The notes under the pieces were generated by a model. It did not search any database. It saw only the letters and a program-made list of their open reading frames with translations, and was not told the origin of the DNA. A program made the translations under genes and the position numbers. Positions 33,388 through 43,272 of a stretch of DNA of 64,000 bases are shown here, piece by piece. Numbering within the stretch: the first letter of the stretch is position 1; the number at the start of each line of letters is the position of its first letter. Source of the DNA: Neotamlana laminarinivorans (GTDB taxonomy: Bacteria; Bacteroidota; Bacteroidia; Flavobacteriales; Flavobacteriaceae); contig NZ_JAJAPW010000009.1 of the NCBI RefSeq assembly GCF_020523925.1, forward strand, positions 1-64,000. The letters are read 5' to 3'.

Positions 33388-33879
33388 TTATTTTTTTATA
33401 GCTTCTATAAGTTTTTCGTCGTCAGCTTCAATAACATTAAATACAACGATTTCGCTAGCTTTATTTATTACCATATATCGAGGAATCCAGCTTATATTTA
33501 CAAAATCTGCAAAAGCACAATCTTTTGCATTTGGTAAATAATAATGGTCGCCTTGAACATTATATTTTTTTATACCTTTTTTCCAAGCTTCTACGCCTCT
33601 ATCTAAAGATAAAAACACATATTCTACGTCTGGAAATTGTGCTTGTAAATTTTTTACTTTTGGCATGTTTTTAATGCAATCGCTACACCAAGATGCCCAA
33701 ATATCTATAACTATTGTTTTTCCTTTGTGCTTATTTAAAATAGATTGAAGTGTTACTTCTTGCTCTGTTAGTGTTACAAAATTATCGCTTAAAGCTTCTT
33801 GAGAAAATTGTGCAGGTTCCTGCTTGTTACAACTTAAAAATGTTACAACAGTTAAAATAACTAAACTTAGTTTTTTCAT
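33388..33879 (-). CDS. TlpA-like thioredoxin-fold lipoprotein
   Basis: A 163-aa lipoprotein (signal to FLSC, Cys17) with a thioredoxin fold: TIVIDIWASWCSDCIKNMPK carries the redox pair CSDC, followed by VEYVFLSLDRGVEAWKKG and the cis-Pro SWIPRYM. Probably a periplasmic or outer-membrane-anchored thiol oxidoreductase of the TlpA/ResA type. Lies 38 bases upstream of tpiA and downstream of the permease gene on the same strand. The target protein is unknown. Confidence 0.88.
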   Translation of the reverse strand: MKKLSLVILTVVTFLSCNKQEPAQFSQEALSDNFVTLTEQEVTLQSILNKHKGKTIVIDIWASWCSDCIKNMPKVKNLQAQFPDVEYVFLSLDRGVEAWKKGIKKYNVQGDHYYLPNAKDCAFADFVNISWIPRYMVINKASEIVVFNVIEADDEKLIEAIKK

Positions 33880-33924
33880 TTTTATTTAATTGAATTTTGA
33901 TATCGCTTTCGCGGATTTTGAAGA

Positions 33925-35001
33925 TTAATTGAGTTTTACTTTCGGGTCTAACCAAACATATATTAAGTCGACAAGAATATTAATAATTACAAACATAATG
34001 GCTATTATTAATACAGCTCCCATTATTATAGGCAAATCTAGTGTGTTTAAAGCATTTACAATTTCTTTACCAAGACCATTCCAACCAAAAATATATTCTA
34101 CAAAAACAGCACCGGCTAACATAGATGCAAACCAACCAGAAATAGCTGTAACCACAGGATTTAAAGCATTTTTTACGGCGTGTTTTTTTATTATTTGAAA
34201 CTCGCTAAGTCCTTTGGCTCTGGCTGTTCGTATGTAATCTTGATTAAATACTTCTAACAACGAATTACGCATAAGCTGAATAACAACTGCCAACGGACGA
34301 ATACCTAAAACAATTGCAGGAAGTATTAAATTTTTCCATTTTATGTGCATGTCTTCACCAAAATCGTCTAGCTCGTAAAGGCTTCCTGTCATTTCTAAAT
34401 TGGTATATTTATGAAGCACGAAACCAAATAACCAAGCAAATAAAATGGCGCTGAAAAACGATGGTACACTCATGCCTAATGTACTAAAAATTTGAATGGT
34501 TTTATCTAACCATTGGTCTTTGTAAAGTGCCGAAACAATACCAAAAGTAATGCCTAACAACATAGCAATAATTATTGCCGAAACTGCCAAAACGAATGTG
34601 TTTGGCAAAGTTTCTTTTAATACATCGCTTACTTTTTTTCCTTGTTTTGCAAACGATTCGCGCAAATAAGGCAACTTTAATGCAATTATAGTATTAGCTA
34701 TGCTAAACAATTTTACAGCATTGTATTTACCGTTTTGTAAATAGGTATAGTGATTTTCTTTTTTTGAATGTAAAGATATTGGTGATAAATCGTTTAAATA
34801 GTAAAAATATTGGGTTGATAATGGTTTATCGAAACCGTACTTCTGTTTAACTAAAGTAAGCTGTTCACTATCTTCATTTTGTCCTAGCATCATTTGTGCT
34901 GGATCGCCCGGTAGCACATTAAATAATAAAAATATAACTGTAACTACTCCAAATAAAGTGAGTAAGGCGTAAGTGATTTTATTTAAAAGATAGCTTAACA
35001 G
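33925..35001 (-). CDS. Dpp/Opp-type ABC transporter permease (start codon unresolved)
   Basis: A peptide/nickel-type permease: LPGDPAQMMLGQ after helix 1, DKTIQIFSTLGMSVPSFFSAIL, the EAA loop DYIRTARAKGLSEFQIIKKHAVKNALNP, and a C-terminal VDLIYVWLDPKVK. The first GTG (34917) would drop the essential first helix; in-frame homology runs 28 codons further (LLSYLLNKITYALLTLFGVV then TVIFLLFNV), starting at CTG 35001, after which no ATG, GTG or TTG exists before the in-frame TAA of the upstream gene. No partner permease, ATPase or binding protein is nearby. It follows the BT_3928-like gene by 36 bases. Confidence 0.82.
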   Translation of the reverse strand: MLSYLLNKITYALLTLFGVVTVIFLLFNVLPGDPAQMMLGQNEDSEQLTLVKQKYGFDKPLSTQYFYYLNDLSPISLHSKKENHYTYLQNGKYNAVKLFSIANTIIALKLPYLRESFAKQGKKVSDVLKETLPNTFVLAVSAIIIAMLLGITFGIVSALYKDQWLDKTIQIFSTLGMSVPSFFSAILFAWLFGFVLHKYTNLEMTGSLYELDDFGEDMHIKWKNLILPAIVLGIRPLAVVIQLMRNSLLEVFNQDYIRTARAKGLSEFQIIKKHAVKNALNPVVTAISGWFASMLAGAVFVEYIFGWNGLGKEIVNALNTLDLPIIMGAVLIIAIMFVIINILVDLIYVWLDPKVKLN

Positions 35002-35037
35002 ACAGTTGTTTTTTTGTTTTAGTAAACTTACTAAATT

Positions 35038-36351
35038 TTATTCTGGTTTTAATGTAATATGCATTAAAGCTGTAAACGAAGTATTGTTTTCTTTGTTAAA
35101 CTTTTTTACCAAAGCTTCATCTTTTACAACATTAACACTATCTACTTTCTCTGGGTTTATAGCTTCAACCACCTGCTTTGTGCTTAACGAATCGTTTACA
35201 AAATACCCAATTTCTTCTTCGTGATTATGAAAAGGTTTGGGCTTGGTTTCAACTAAAGGTAATTTTAAATCTTCTATATCGTTCCAGTGTACTTTTTGCT
35301 TTACAGTACCTTTATCTAATTCTATAATACCTGGGTTGGCTCTTACTACTGTTTTTAGTGCTTTTTCGTCGCACAAATACCAAGCTAAATCTAAATTATA
35401 TAATTTGTTTATTTGTTTTTTTGTGTCTTCGCCAGAAGCTGTTAAACCTATAACTTGATACCCGTTTTTACGAGCTGTATCTTGTAATTGTTTTAATTTT
35501 AAAGCCCCTTCTCGTTCAATATGCTCTAAACTATATGATATAATTACAATTAAGTTTTCTTCTGAAAGAAAATGTGTAGTTAAATCTTCTTCTTCCGTTT
35601 CTATAGAGAAATCGTAAATTGGTGGTTGGTAACCTTCCTTAATTACCTTAGTTTCTACGCCAATAAAATCGCCTTCAACAGATGGGTAAGACCCCATGGT
35701 TGTTATTACTTTTTCTTCACCGTTTACTTTAAACTTCCAATAATATTCTGTTTCTGCCTTTGGAGCATCTTCTGGTACAGTCATGCCCTCACTTATATTT
35801 GCTCCTATTTTATAAGCTCTAAAATCTTTTGCTGGCAAATGCATTAATACATAATAGCCAAACCATAACGATAAAATAAAGCTTAATAAAGCAATAATTG
35901 TTGTTGTTAACTTACCAAAAATTGGGTTTATATATTTTTTTCCAATAACTAAAATTAAAATAAAAACTAATAAAATTACATCTTTTGTAAAGCTTTCCCA
36001 TGGTGTTAATTTTAAGGCATCGCCAAAGCAACCACAATCTTTTACCTTATCGAAATATGCTGAATAAAAGGTTAAAAAAGTAAAAAATACAATCATTAAA
36101 AGTAAACTCCAGACTGTAAATTTGGATTTATATCCAATTAAAAGGAAAACACCCAAAACCACCTCGAATACTACCACTAATACAGAAATAGCTAAAGCAT
36201 AGGGCTCTAAAAAAGGTAAGTTTAAAACATCTGGACTAAAATATTCTTGCAATTTATAAGAAAACCCAAGTGGATCGTTTAGTTTTATTAATCCTGAAAT
36301 TATAAACAAAACGCCAACAAATATTCTAGAAATACTTACTAATATCTTCAT
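35038..36351 (-). CDS. BT_3928-like protein with DoxX-type membrane domain
   Basis: A 437-aa protein: N-terminal DoxX-like four-helix membrane part (residues about 1-160; ISRIFVGVLFIISGLIKLNDPLGFSYKLQEYF) and a C-terminal periplasmic thioredoxin-like/unknown domain that includes LIVIISYSLEHIEREGALKLKQLQD. The sequence order DUF1599 / this protein / permease / TlpA / tpiA is typical of Bacteroidota genomes. DoxX-like proteins are linked to membrane redox systems; a function here is not established. Confidence 0.8.
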   Translation of the reverse strand: MKILVSISRIFVGVLFIISGLIKLNDPLGFSYKLQEYFSPDVLNLPFLEPYALAISVLVVVFEVVLGVFLLIGYKSKFTVWSLLLMIVFFTFLTFYSAYFDKVKDCGCFGDALKLTPWESFTKDVILLVFILILVIGKKYINPIFGKLTTTIIALLSFILSLWFGYYVLMHLPAKDFRAYKIGANISEGMTVPEDAPKAETEYYWKFKVNGEEKVITTMGSYPSVEGDFIGVETKVIKEGYQPPIYDFSIETEEEDLTTHFLSEENLIVIISYSLEHIEREGALKLKQLQDTARKNGYQVIGLTASGEDTKKQINKLYNLDLAWYLCDEKALKTVVRANPGIIELDKGTVKQKVHWNDIEDLKLPLVETKPKPFHNHEEEIGYFVNDSLSTKQVVEAINPEKVDSVNVVKDEALVKKFNKENNTSFTALMHITLKPE

Positions 36352-36402
36352 TATGTATTTTTATGTATGAATGTATAAATTTAGGCCGAACAACAGAAAA
36401 TT

Positions 36403-36942
36403 TTAACTATTGTTTAAATGAATAAGTGCGAAAATGGAATAATTTATCATGTCTTGGTAATTGGCATCAATACCCTCGCTTACCAATGTTTTTCCTGCAT
36501 TATCTTCAATTTGTTTTACCCTTAATAATTTTTGCAAAATTAAATCGGTTAAACTACTAACACGCATATCTCTCCAAGCTTCACCATAATCATGGTTTTT
36601 ATCTTCCATTAATTTTTTAGTAATGGCAACTTGTTTTTCGTAAAGTTTGGTAGCTTCTTCTGTGTTTAAATCTGGTTGATCTGCCACACCCTTTTCAATT
36701 TGTATTAAAGCCATAATACAATAATTTATTATGCCAATAAACTCACTTACTTCGCCTTCGTCTACCTTTCTTACATCATTTTCTTGCAGACCTCGAATAC
36801 GCTGTGCTTTTATAAAAATTTGATCGGTTAAAGATGGTAGCCTTAATATTCGCCATGCGCTACCATAATCGCTCATTTTTTTTACGAATAAACTTTTACA
36901 AGTATCTATAACGCTATCGTATTGTTTCGAGGTTTCTTGCAT
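36403..36942 (-). CDS. DUF1599-domain protein
   Basis: A 179-aa protein built from two similar halves: KKMSDYGSAWRILRLPSLTDQIFIKAQRIRGLQ and KNHDYGEAWRDMRVSSLTDLILQKLLRVKQIE, each with a DYGxAWRxxRxxSLTDxI motif, the signature of DUF1599 (pfam). The role is unknown; the tandem motif suggests a nucleotide-hydrolase-like all-helical fold, but I cannot show it. Upstream of the DoxX-like gene, in the conserved housekeeping cluster with folP divergent. Confidence 0.85.
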   Translation of the reverse strand: MQETSKQYDSVIDTCKSLFVKKMSDYGSAWRILRLPSLTDQIFIKAQRIRGLQENDVRKVDEGEVSEFIGIINYCIMALIQIEKGVADQPDLNTEEATKLYEKQVAITKKLMEDKNHDYGEAWRDMRVSSLTDLILQKLLRVKQIEDNAGKTLVSEGIDANYQDMINYSIFALIHLNNS

Positions 36943-37080
36943 AAATAATTAGAATTTTGTGTAAATTTCGCTTAAATAGTTTAAAGTACAAAGTTCCGCG
37001 TTCAAAGTTTTAATTAGCCCCATAAATTCATGAATTAGTTCTTATTTTTGATTTTTAAAATTTGAATATTAAAATTTTAT

Positions 37081-37905
37081 ATGACAATTAATTGCAAAGG
37101 CAACCTCATCGATTTATCTACCCCTAAAGTAATGGGAATTCTTAACCTTACTCCAGATTCTTTTTACGATGGTGGTAAATATAAAAACGAAAAAGATATT
37201 TTAACAAATGTTGAAGGTATGCTAAATGAAGGGGCAACATTTATAGATGCCGGTGCCTACAGCTCGCGACCAAATGCAGATGATGTTTCGCAAGATGAAG
37301 AAATATCCAGAATTTTACCGGTAGTACAATTAATTTTAAAGTATTTTCCTGATACACTAATTTCAATAGATACATTTAGAAGCGATGTGGCAAAACAGTG
37401 TATTAATGCTGGGGCTGCATTAATAAATGATATTTCTGCAGGTAAATTAGATGATTACATGCTACAAACTGTTGCCAATTTAAAAGTACCTTACATAATG
37501 ATGCATATGCGTGGAACACCAAAAACCATGCAACAACAAACTAATTACAATAATATTATTAAAGACATTACTTATTATTTCTCTGAAAGATTAGCCGCTG
37601 CAAAGGCCTTGGGAATTATAGATGTAATTATAGACCCTGGTTTTGGTTTTGCAAAAACAACTGAACAAAATTTTGAAATTTTAAATGCATTAGAACTATT
37701 TAAAATAATTGATAAACCTTTACTTGCAGGTGTTTCTAGAAAATCAATGATTTATAAAACACTAAACTCAACAGCAAGTGAAGCCTTAAACGGTACTTCT
37801 GTTTTAAATACTATAGCATTACAAAAAGGAGCAAAAATTTTAAGAGTTCATGATGTTAAAGAAGCTGTTGAGTGCGTAAAATTAATAAAAGCCTTACACC
37901 CATAA
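37081..37905 (+). CDS. folP: Dihydropteroate synthase
   Basis: A 274-aa TIM-barrel enzyme of folate synthesis with its signatures: VMGILNLTPDSFYDGG, FIDAGAYSSRPNAD (pterin loop), IDPGFGFAKTTEQN and LAGVSRKSMI. Joins p-aminobenzoate to 6-hydroxymethyl-7,8-dihydropterin pyrophosphate. Divergent from DUF1599 and followed by a lipoprotein gene and cdaA on the plus strand. Confidence 0.95.
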   Translation: MTINCKGNLIDLSTPKVMGILNLTPDSFYDGGKYKNEKDILTNVEGMLNEGATFIDAGAYSSRPNADDVSQDEEISRILPVVQLILKYFPDTLISIDTFRSDVAKQCINAGAALINDISAGKLDDYMLQTVANLKVPYIMMHMRGTPKTMQQQTNYNNIIKDITYYFSERLAAAKALGIIDVIIDPGFGFAKTTEQNFEILNALELFKIIDKPLLAGVSRKSMIYKTLNSTASEALNGTSVLNTIALQKGAKILRVHDVKEAVECVKLIKALHP

Positions 37906-37910
37906 ACGTT

Positions 37911-38549
37911 ATGAAATATTTTTTTTTACTTATTATAAGCTTATTAATTCTTTCTTGCGGTAAACAAAAAACAGTAAAACTACCAGAAATAAATTATTCT
38001 AAAATTAGAGATGTTACTGATGTTTCGGCTGCTTACCTATTTTACAACGAAACCAAAAAAGATAGTATAGAATTAAATCGTAAAAACTTAATTAGCACCA
38101 CAAATTGGTTAATAAATGTTGATAAGCGTTTAACACTAAAGCAAGTTATACCCCAAATACAATTTCTTCAAGATAAAAAAGCTAATGCCGGCCATAAAAA
38201 TGAAAACTCTAAAAATTACTTTACTTGCAATGATATAAGTAAAAAAAACTTAGGATTTTTAGATTTTACAAATGTTAAGTACAAGCTATTAAAAAACCCA
38301 AATAAGCATAAAACCATAATTATTAATAGTCTAAATGATATTTTAATAATCAACAACAACAATTTAATAAAAACAACCTATAAAGAAAATTTTGAAGCTA
38401 TATTAAAAGCTAACTTTAATACTAACGATGTTATTTTTCTTCAATTCTACAATCAATTATCTTTTCAAGATTATATAACTTTTAAATCTTTAATTCTGTA
38501 TAAATTAGGTTTAAAACAACACATCTCGGACAACGAATTTATAATTTAA
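37911..38549 (+). CDS. Lipoprotein of unknown function between folP and cdaA
   Basis: A 212-aa lipoprotein: starting at ATG 37911 gives MKYFFLLIISLLILSC with Cys16; the frame also reads upstream into the folP end (37872), but that start would hide the signal. The mature part is Lys/Asn-rich, with LKQHISDNEF at the end, and no motif that I recognise. It sits 5 bases behind folP and just before the diadenylate cyclase gene, an arrangement seen in Bacteroidota. Its function is unknown. Confidence 0.7.
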   Translation: MKYFFLLIISLLILSCGKQKTVKLPEINYSKIRDVTDVSAAYLFYNETKKDSIELNRKNLISTTNWLINVDKRLTLKQVIPQIQFLQDKKANAGHKNENSKNYFTCNDISKKNLGFLDFTNVKYKLLKNPNKHKTIIINSLNDILIINNNNLIKTTYKENFEAILKANFNTNDVIFLQFYNQLSFQDYITFKSLILYKLGLKQHISDNEFII

Positions 38550-38589
38550 TTGAATCAATTTTTACTACATTTACAAAAACGGCTTACCC

Positions 38590-39381
38590 TTGGAAATTTT
38601 TAAAAATATATTAAGTTTTAGTATTATAGATGTTATAGATGTTATTCTTGTAGCACTACTACTCTATTACGTTTATAAATTAATAAAAGGTACAGTTGCA
38701 ATAAATATTTTTATAGGTATTATAATTATTTATTTGGTTTGGAAACTTACCGAGTTTTTAAACATGCAACTACTTACAAGCATTTTTGGTGGTTTTATTA
38801 AAGTAGGAATTATTGCATTGATTGTTGTTTTTCAACCTGAAATCAGGAAATTTCTTTTAATGGTAGGCTCAACAAACCTTAATAGAAGAAAACAATTTTT
38901 TAAACCTTTTAGTTTTTTAAAAACTGAAAATGAATTAGAAACGGAAACCGATATATCCTCTATAGTTTCTGCTTGCAACAAAATGAGTCAATCTAAAACC
39001 GGAGCATTAATTGTTTTTGAGCGAAATAACAATTTAGATTTTTTAACGTCTTCTGGTGATGAGATGAATATTAAAGTAACCCAGCCTATTATAGAAAGTA
39101 TTTTTTTTAAAAATAGTCCGTTACATGATGGGGCTATTATTGTTAGCGACAATATTGTTAAAGCAACTCGAGTAGTACTTCCTGTAAATAACGACAAAGC
39201 AATTCCTAAGCGTTTTGGTTTACGTCACAGAGCTGCAATAGGTGTTACCGAAAAAACGGATGCACTGGCTTTGGCTGTAAGCGAAGAGACTGGACAAATT
39301 TCTTATTTTAAAGATGGGGAATTTGTTGTTTATCAAGATGTTAAACAATTGGAAAATTTAATCAGGAAAGATTTAAGTTGA
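38590..39381 (+). CDS. cdaA: Diadenylate cyclase CdaA
   Basis: A 263-aa membrane cyclase: three N-terminal helices (residues about 8-75) and a DisA_N catalytic domain with the DGA motif (PLHDGAIIVSDN) and RHRAAIG that bind ATP. Makes the second messenger c-di-AMP, which controls osmolytes and K+. The start is a TTG at 38590 (MEIFKNIL), the only start that keeps helix 1 intact. The window does not show the usual CdaR partner downstream; the next gene is a DUF3667 protein. Confidence 0.9.
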   Translation: MEIFKNILSFSIIDVIDVILVALLLYYVYKLIKGTVAINIFIGIIIIYLVWKLTEFLNMQLLTSIFGGFIKVGIIALIVVFQPEIRKFLLMVGSTNLNRRKQFFKPFSFLKTENELETETDISSIVSACNKMSQSKTGALIVFERNNNLDFLTSSGDEMNIKVTQPIIESIFFKNSPLHDGAIIVSDNIVKATRVVLPVNNDKAIPKRFGLRHRAAIGVTEKTDALALAVSEETGQISYFKDGEFVVYQDVKQLENLIRKDLS

Positions 39382-39383
39382 TT

Positions 39384-40172
39384 ATGAATTGTAAAAACTG
39401 TAACAATACCCTTAGAACCGATTATAGTTTTTGTCCAGATTGCGGTGCTAAAGTTATAAGAAACCGAATTACAGCAAAAAGTTTGACTTTCGATTTTTTT
39501 GAACGTTTTTTCAATCTAGATAATACACTTTTTAAAACGCTTTGGCACATGATAATTAAACCACAAGACGTTTGTGGTGGTTACATTTCTGGATTACGTA
39601 AAAAATATTTAAACCCAGTAAGCATCTTAGCTATTTCGCTTACGGTATCGGGTTTGGTAATGTTTTTAATGAAAAAATTTGCATGGGAGCATATCGATTT
39701 TAGTAATATTGGTTATGTCCAAACCAGTTCGGGAGCAGCTGGCTCAGAGAAAATTATTTCTAAAACCATGGAATATAGTTCATTTGTATACTTTTTATAT
39801 ATTCCAATTATAGCGTTTTCAAGTTTTGTTGCCTTCAATTATAAAAAATATAATTTTGCAGAACACGTTGTTTCGGCCATTTATACACTTACTAGTTTTA
39901 GCCTTATTACTACAATTTATGCTTTAACTACACTGCTAATAAATCCGCAGTTATACATGAATACGGCAATGATTTACATTGTTTTTATGATCGTATTTTG
40001 TATTTATGTATCATATAAAAATTCTGAGAACAACCTAAAATCTTTATTTTGGAGAATTCCCTTATTCCTACTCATTGTTTTAATAGGTTATATAGGGACT
40101 TCTATATTAACAGTAGTTGCATTGTTTATAACTGGCGAAATAAGTCCGCAAGATTTTATCCCAAAAAACTAA
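39384..40172 (+). CDS. DUF3667 membrane protein with N-terminal zinc ribbon
   Basis: A 262-aa protein from ATG 39384: a rubredoxin-type zinc ribbon CKNCNNTL ... CPDCGAK (four Cys) then FDFFERFFNLDNTLFKTLWHMIIKPQDVCGGYISGLRKKYLNPV, the DUF3667 hallmark, and about five membrane helices. The start is chosen over TTG 39378, which overlaps the cdaA stop. Function unknown; this family is widespread in Bacteroidota. Confidence 0.85.
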   Translation: MNCKNCNNTLRTDYSFCPDCGAKVIRNRITAKSLTFDFFERFFNLDNTLFKTLWHMIIKPQDVCGGYISGLRKKYLNPVSILAISLTVSGLVMFLMKKFAWEHIDFSNIGYVQTSSGAAGSEKIISKTMEYSSFVYFLYIPIIAFSSFVAFNYKKYNFAEHVVSAIYTLTSFSLITTIYALTTLLINPQLYMNTAMIYIVFMIVFCIYVSYKNSENNLKSLFWRIPLFLLIVLIGYIGTSILTVVALFITGEISPQDFIPKN

Positions 40173-41935
40173 GCTACTTTTTCTTGTAAAAACTGAACCT
40201 CGTAAAGGTTTTTATAATAACCGTTTTCTATTTTTAATAGTTCATCATGCGTACCTTGCTCCACAATTTTACCAGCATCCATAACTATAATTTTATCTGC
40301 TTTTTTAACAGTTGCCAATCGGTGAGCAATAACTATAGATGTTCTTCCTTTTGTAATTTTATCTGTAGCGTTTTGTATAAGTTGCTCTGAATACGAGTCT
40401 ACCGAAGATGTAGCTTCATCTAAAACTAAAATACTAGGGTTTGTTACGTAAGCTCTTAAAAAAGATATTAGTTGTCGTTGCCCAGATGAAAGCATTACAC
40501 CTCGCTCTTTTACATTGTAATTATAGCCATTTGGAAGACTAGAAATAAACTCATGCACACCAATATCTTTAGCTGCTGTAATTACATCTGCTTCAGAAAC
40601 CTCTGGATGATCTAAAGTTATATTACTCATTATTGTATCGGCAAACAAAAATACATCTTGTAATACTACTGCTATTTGACTTCGTAAGGATTGTAAAGTA
40701 AATGACTTTATATTAATATCATCTACTAAAATATCGCCATCTTTTATTTCGTAAAAACGATTTAGTAAATTAATTATAGTAGATTTTCCTGCTCCTGTTG
40801 CTCCAACAATAGCTACTGTTTCACCTGCTTTTACATTAAAAGAAATTCCTTTTAATACTTCTTCATCTTGAACATAACTAAACTTTACATTATTAAACGC
40901 AATGTTTCCTTTAAAATCTTGAGCTATTTGAGTTCCGGCATCATCTATGTGTGAAGTGGTGTCTAATACTTTAAATACTCGAGTTGCCGCAACCATACCC
41001 ATTTGTAAAGTATTAAACTTATCTGCTATTTGGCGTAATGGCCTAAATAACATAGGTATATACATTATAAACGAAATTAAAACCCCTTGAGATACATTAC
41101 TACTCGCTACAATATTTAAACCGCCATACCAAGCAACTAACCCAATAGTTACCGAACCAAATAATTCTGCAATTGGAAAGAAAAACGAGTTATACCAAAC
41201 CGTTTTTAACCAACCTTTTTTATGGCGCTGATTAATGGCTTTAAACTTTTCGTATTCTATAGCTTCTCGAGAAAATAATTGTAAAATTTTCATGCCCGTT
41301 AAACGCTCTTGCACAAAGGAATTAAGGTTTGAAACTTCTGAGCGCACTTCCTCGAAAGCCCTTTTCATATATTTTTGAAAAATTCTTGTGGCATAAATTA
41401 ATAAAGGAAGCATTAATACTACTATTAATGATAATTTTAAGTTGGTATATAACATAAAACCAAATACTACAACCATGGTTAATAAATCTCGAATTATCAT
41501 AAACAAACCTTGACCAAAAATATCGGCAATACGTTCCATGTCTGCTACAGATCGAGTAATTAAAACCCCTACTGATGAATTATCATAATATTTCATTTTA
41601 AAACTTAGCAAGTGGTCAAATAATTTAATACGTATATCTTTTACTAAATTTTGACCTAACCATGAGGCATAATAAATAAAAAGCAGCTGAAATATAGTTT
41701 GTAACACTAATGCAACAAGCATTAATGTAATATAAAATAAAAAGTCTTTCTCGTTTTTATTTACTATACTATCATCAATTGCGTACTCTGTTAATTTGGG
41801 TGTTGCCGCACTTAAACCAGCTAATAGAATAACGAAAAATGTTAAACTAAAAAATATAAACTTATAAGGCTTTATGTATACAAAAAGTCTTTTAAATAGT
41901 TTAAAATCGAAAAATTTATCTTTGGTTTCGCTCAT
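40169..41935 (-). CDS. ABC transporter, half-transporter (MsbA/type IV exporter)
   Basis: A 588-aa half ABC exporter: six membrane helices (residues 15-325) and a nucleotide-binding domain with Walker A GATGAGKST, Q-loop VVLQDVFLFADT, signature MLSSGQRQLIS (C-loop LSSGQ) and Walker B SILVLDEATSSVD with the catalytic Glu, then HRLATVKKADKIIV. Works as a homo- or heterodimer to move lipids, drugs or peptides; the cargo cannot be told. Overlaps truA by four bases (ATGA), so translated after it from the same mRNA. Confidence 0.92.
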   Translation of the reverse strand: MSETKDKFFDFKLFKRLFVYIKPYKFIFFSLTFFVILLAGLSAATPKLTEYAIDDSIVNKNEKDFLFYITLMLVALVLQTIFQLLFIYYASWLGQNLVKDIRIKLFDHLLSFKMKYYDNSSVGVLITRSVADMERIADIFGQGLFMIIRDLLTMVVVFGFMLYTNLKLSLIVVLMLPLLIYATRIFQKYMKRAFEEVRSEVSNLNSFVQERLTGMKILQLFSREAIEYEKFKAINQRHKKGWLKTVWYNSFFFPIAELFGSVTIGLVAWYGGLNIVASSNVSQGVLISFIMYIPMLFRPLRQIADKFNTLQMGMVAATRVFKVLDTTSHIDDAGTQIAQDFKGNIAFNNVKFSYVQDEEVLKGISFNVKAGETVAIVGATGAGKSTIINLLNRFYEIKDGDILVDDINIKSFTLQSLRSQIAVVLQDVFLFADTIMSNITLDHPEVSEADVITAAKDIGVHEFISSLPNGYNYNVKERGVMLSSGQRQLISFLRAYVTNPSILVLDEATSSVDSYSEQLIQNATDKITKGRTSIVIAHRLATVKKADKIIVMDAGKIVEQGTHDELLKIENGYYKNLYEVQFLQEKVA

Positions 41936-42675
41936 TTTAATTTTATATCCTCTGGGTATTCAATATGTGTTAAGTATAAACCGTGTGCTGGCACCGAAAA
42001 CCCTGCTTCACTTCTATTTTTTGATTCAATAATACTTTCTAAATCGTTAACTGCTATTTTACCAACACCTATATTTACCATAGTACCTACAATGGCTCGA
42101 ACCATATTGCGTAAAAATCTATCTGCTTTAACTGTAAAATGAATTTCGTCTTCAACCTTATTCCATTCAGCTTTCATTATTGTACAATTAAATGTTTTTA
42201 CATCGGTATTTGTTTTGGAAAAACATTGAAAATCTGTGTAATTAAAAAGCATACTTGATGCTTTATTCATTTTAACTAAATCAAGGTCTTGATTAAAAAA
42301 ATATGCATCATTATAATTAAATACATTTTTTTTTGTCGCTATTCTATATAAATAAGTTCTACTTAAGGCATCAAAACGAGCGTGAGCATCATTTTTTACT
42401 TCAAATAAATTTTGAATTGCAATAGTTTTTGGTAAAAACGAATTGAGCTTATAAACCAAATTACCAGGCAATTCTTTATCACTTTCAAAATGAGCATACA
42501 TTTGTTTAGCATGCACGCCTGCATCGGTTCTACCAGCTCCAACTATACTTGTTTTAGTATTTAATAGAGTAGATAGTGCTTTTTCAATAACTTCTTGTAC
42601 GGTAATTGCATTGGGCTGATTTTGCCACCCATGATAATTGGTGCCATTATATGAAAGTTCTAAAAAATACCTCAA
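41932..42675 (-). CDS. truA: tRNA pseudouridine(38-40) synthase TruA
   Basis: A 247-aa enzyme with the TruA active site GAGRTDAGVHA (catalytic Asp51), YHGWQNQPNAITVQEVIE at the N-terminus, and FLRNMVRAIVGTMVNIGVG. Isomerizes U38-40 in tRNA anticodon arms. The length is typical. It is co-transcribed with the ABC half-transporter gene and divergent from a phosphoesterase gene. Confidence 0.95.
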   Translation of the reverse strand: MRYFLELSYNGTNYHGWQNQPNAITVQEVIEKALSTLLNTKTSIVGAGRTDAGVHAKQMYAHFESDKELPGNLVYKLNSFLPKTIAIQNLFEVKNDAHARFDALSRTYLYRIATKKNVFNYNDAYFFNQDLDLVKMNKASSMLFNYTDFQCFSKTNTDVKTFNCTIMKAEWNKVEDEIHFTVKADRFLRNMVRAIVGTMVNIGVGKIAVNDLESIIESKNRSEAGFSVPAHGLYLTHIEYPEDIKLK

Positions 42676-42774
42676 TCTGTTTTAATACTTTTGTGAAAAC
42701 ACAAAGATAGGCAGTTTTTACAATTTCAAAGAAAACTAAAATCTTAATTCTATATTAAAAGATTTAATGCATAA

Positions 42775-43272
42775 ATGACCAAAATACTTTTACTTTCCGA
42801 CACCCACGGTTATATAGATAATCACATTTTAAAACATGTTAAAAAAGCAGATGAAGTCTGGCATGCTGGAGATATAGGTAGTTTAAATGTAACTGATGCT
42901 ATAAAAGCTATTAAACCACTTCGAGGAGTGTATGGTAATATTGACGATGCTTCGGTTCGTGTAGAATTTCCAGAGCACAATCGTTTTAAATGCGAAGATG
43001 TTGATGTTTGGATTACCCATATTGGTGGCTACCCACCCAAATACAATGTAAGAACTTATCATGAAATAAAACAAAACCCACCAAGACTTTTTATTTGTGG
43101 GCATTCACACATTTTAAAGGTTATGCCCGATAAAAACTTAAATTTAATTCACATGAATCCGGGAGCGGTTGGCAAACACGGTTTTCATAAAGTGCGTACC
43201 ATGTTACGTTTTACTATTGATGGTAAAAAAATTGATAATCTTGAAATTATTGAATTTGATAAAAGACACTAA
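42775..43272 (+). CDS. YfcE-type metallophosphoesterase
   Basis: A 165-aa calcineurin-like phosphoesterase with the metal motifs LLLSDTHGYID, HAGDIGS, GNIDD, ITHIGGYPPKY and GHSHI. Shorter than cyclic-nucleotide enzymes, matching the MJ0936/YfcE group that removes phosphate from simple esters or cAMP analogues. Substrate unknown. Followed at once by an intrinsic terminator. Confidence 0.92.
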   Translation: MTKILLLSDTHGYIDNHILKHVKKADEVWHAGDIGSLNVTDAIKAIKPLRGVYGNIDDASVRVEFPEHNRFKCEDVDVWITHIGGYPPKYNVRTYHEIKQNPPRLFICGHSHILKVMPDKNLNLIHMNPGAVGKHGFHKVRTMLRFTIDGKKIDNLEIIEFDKRH

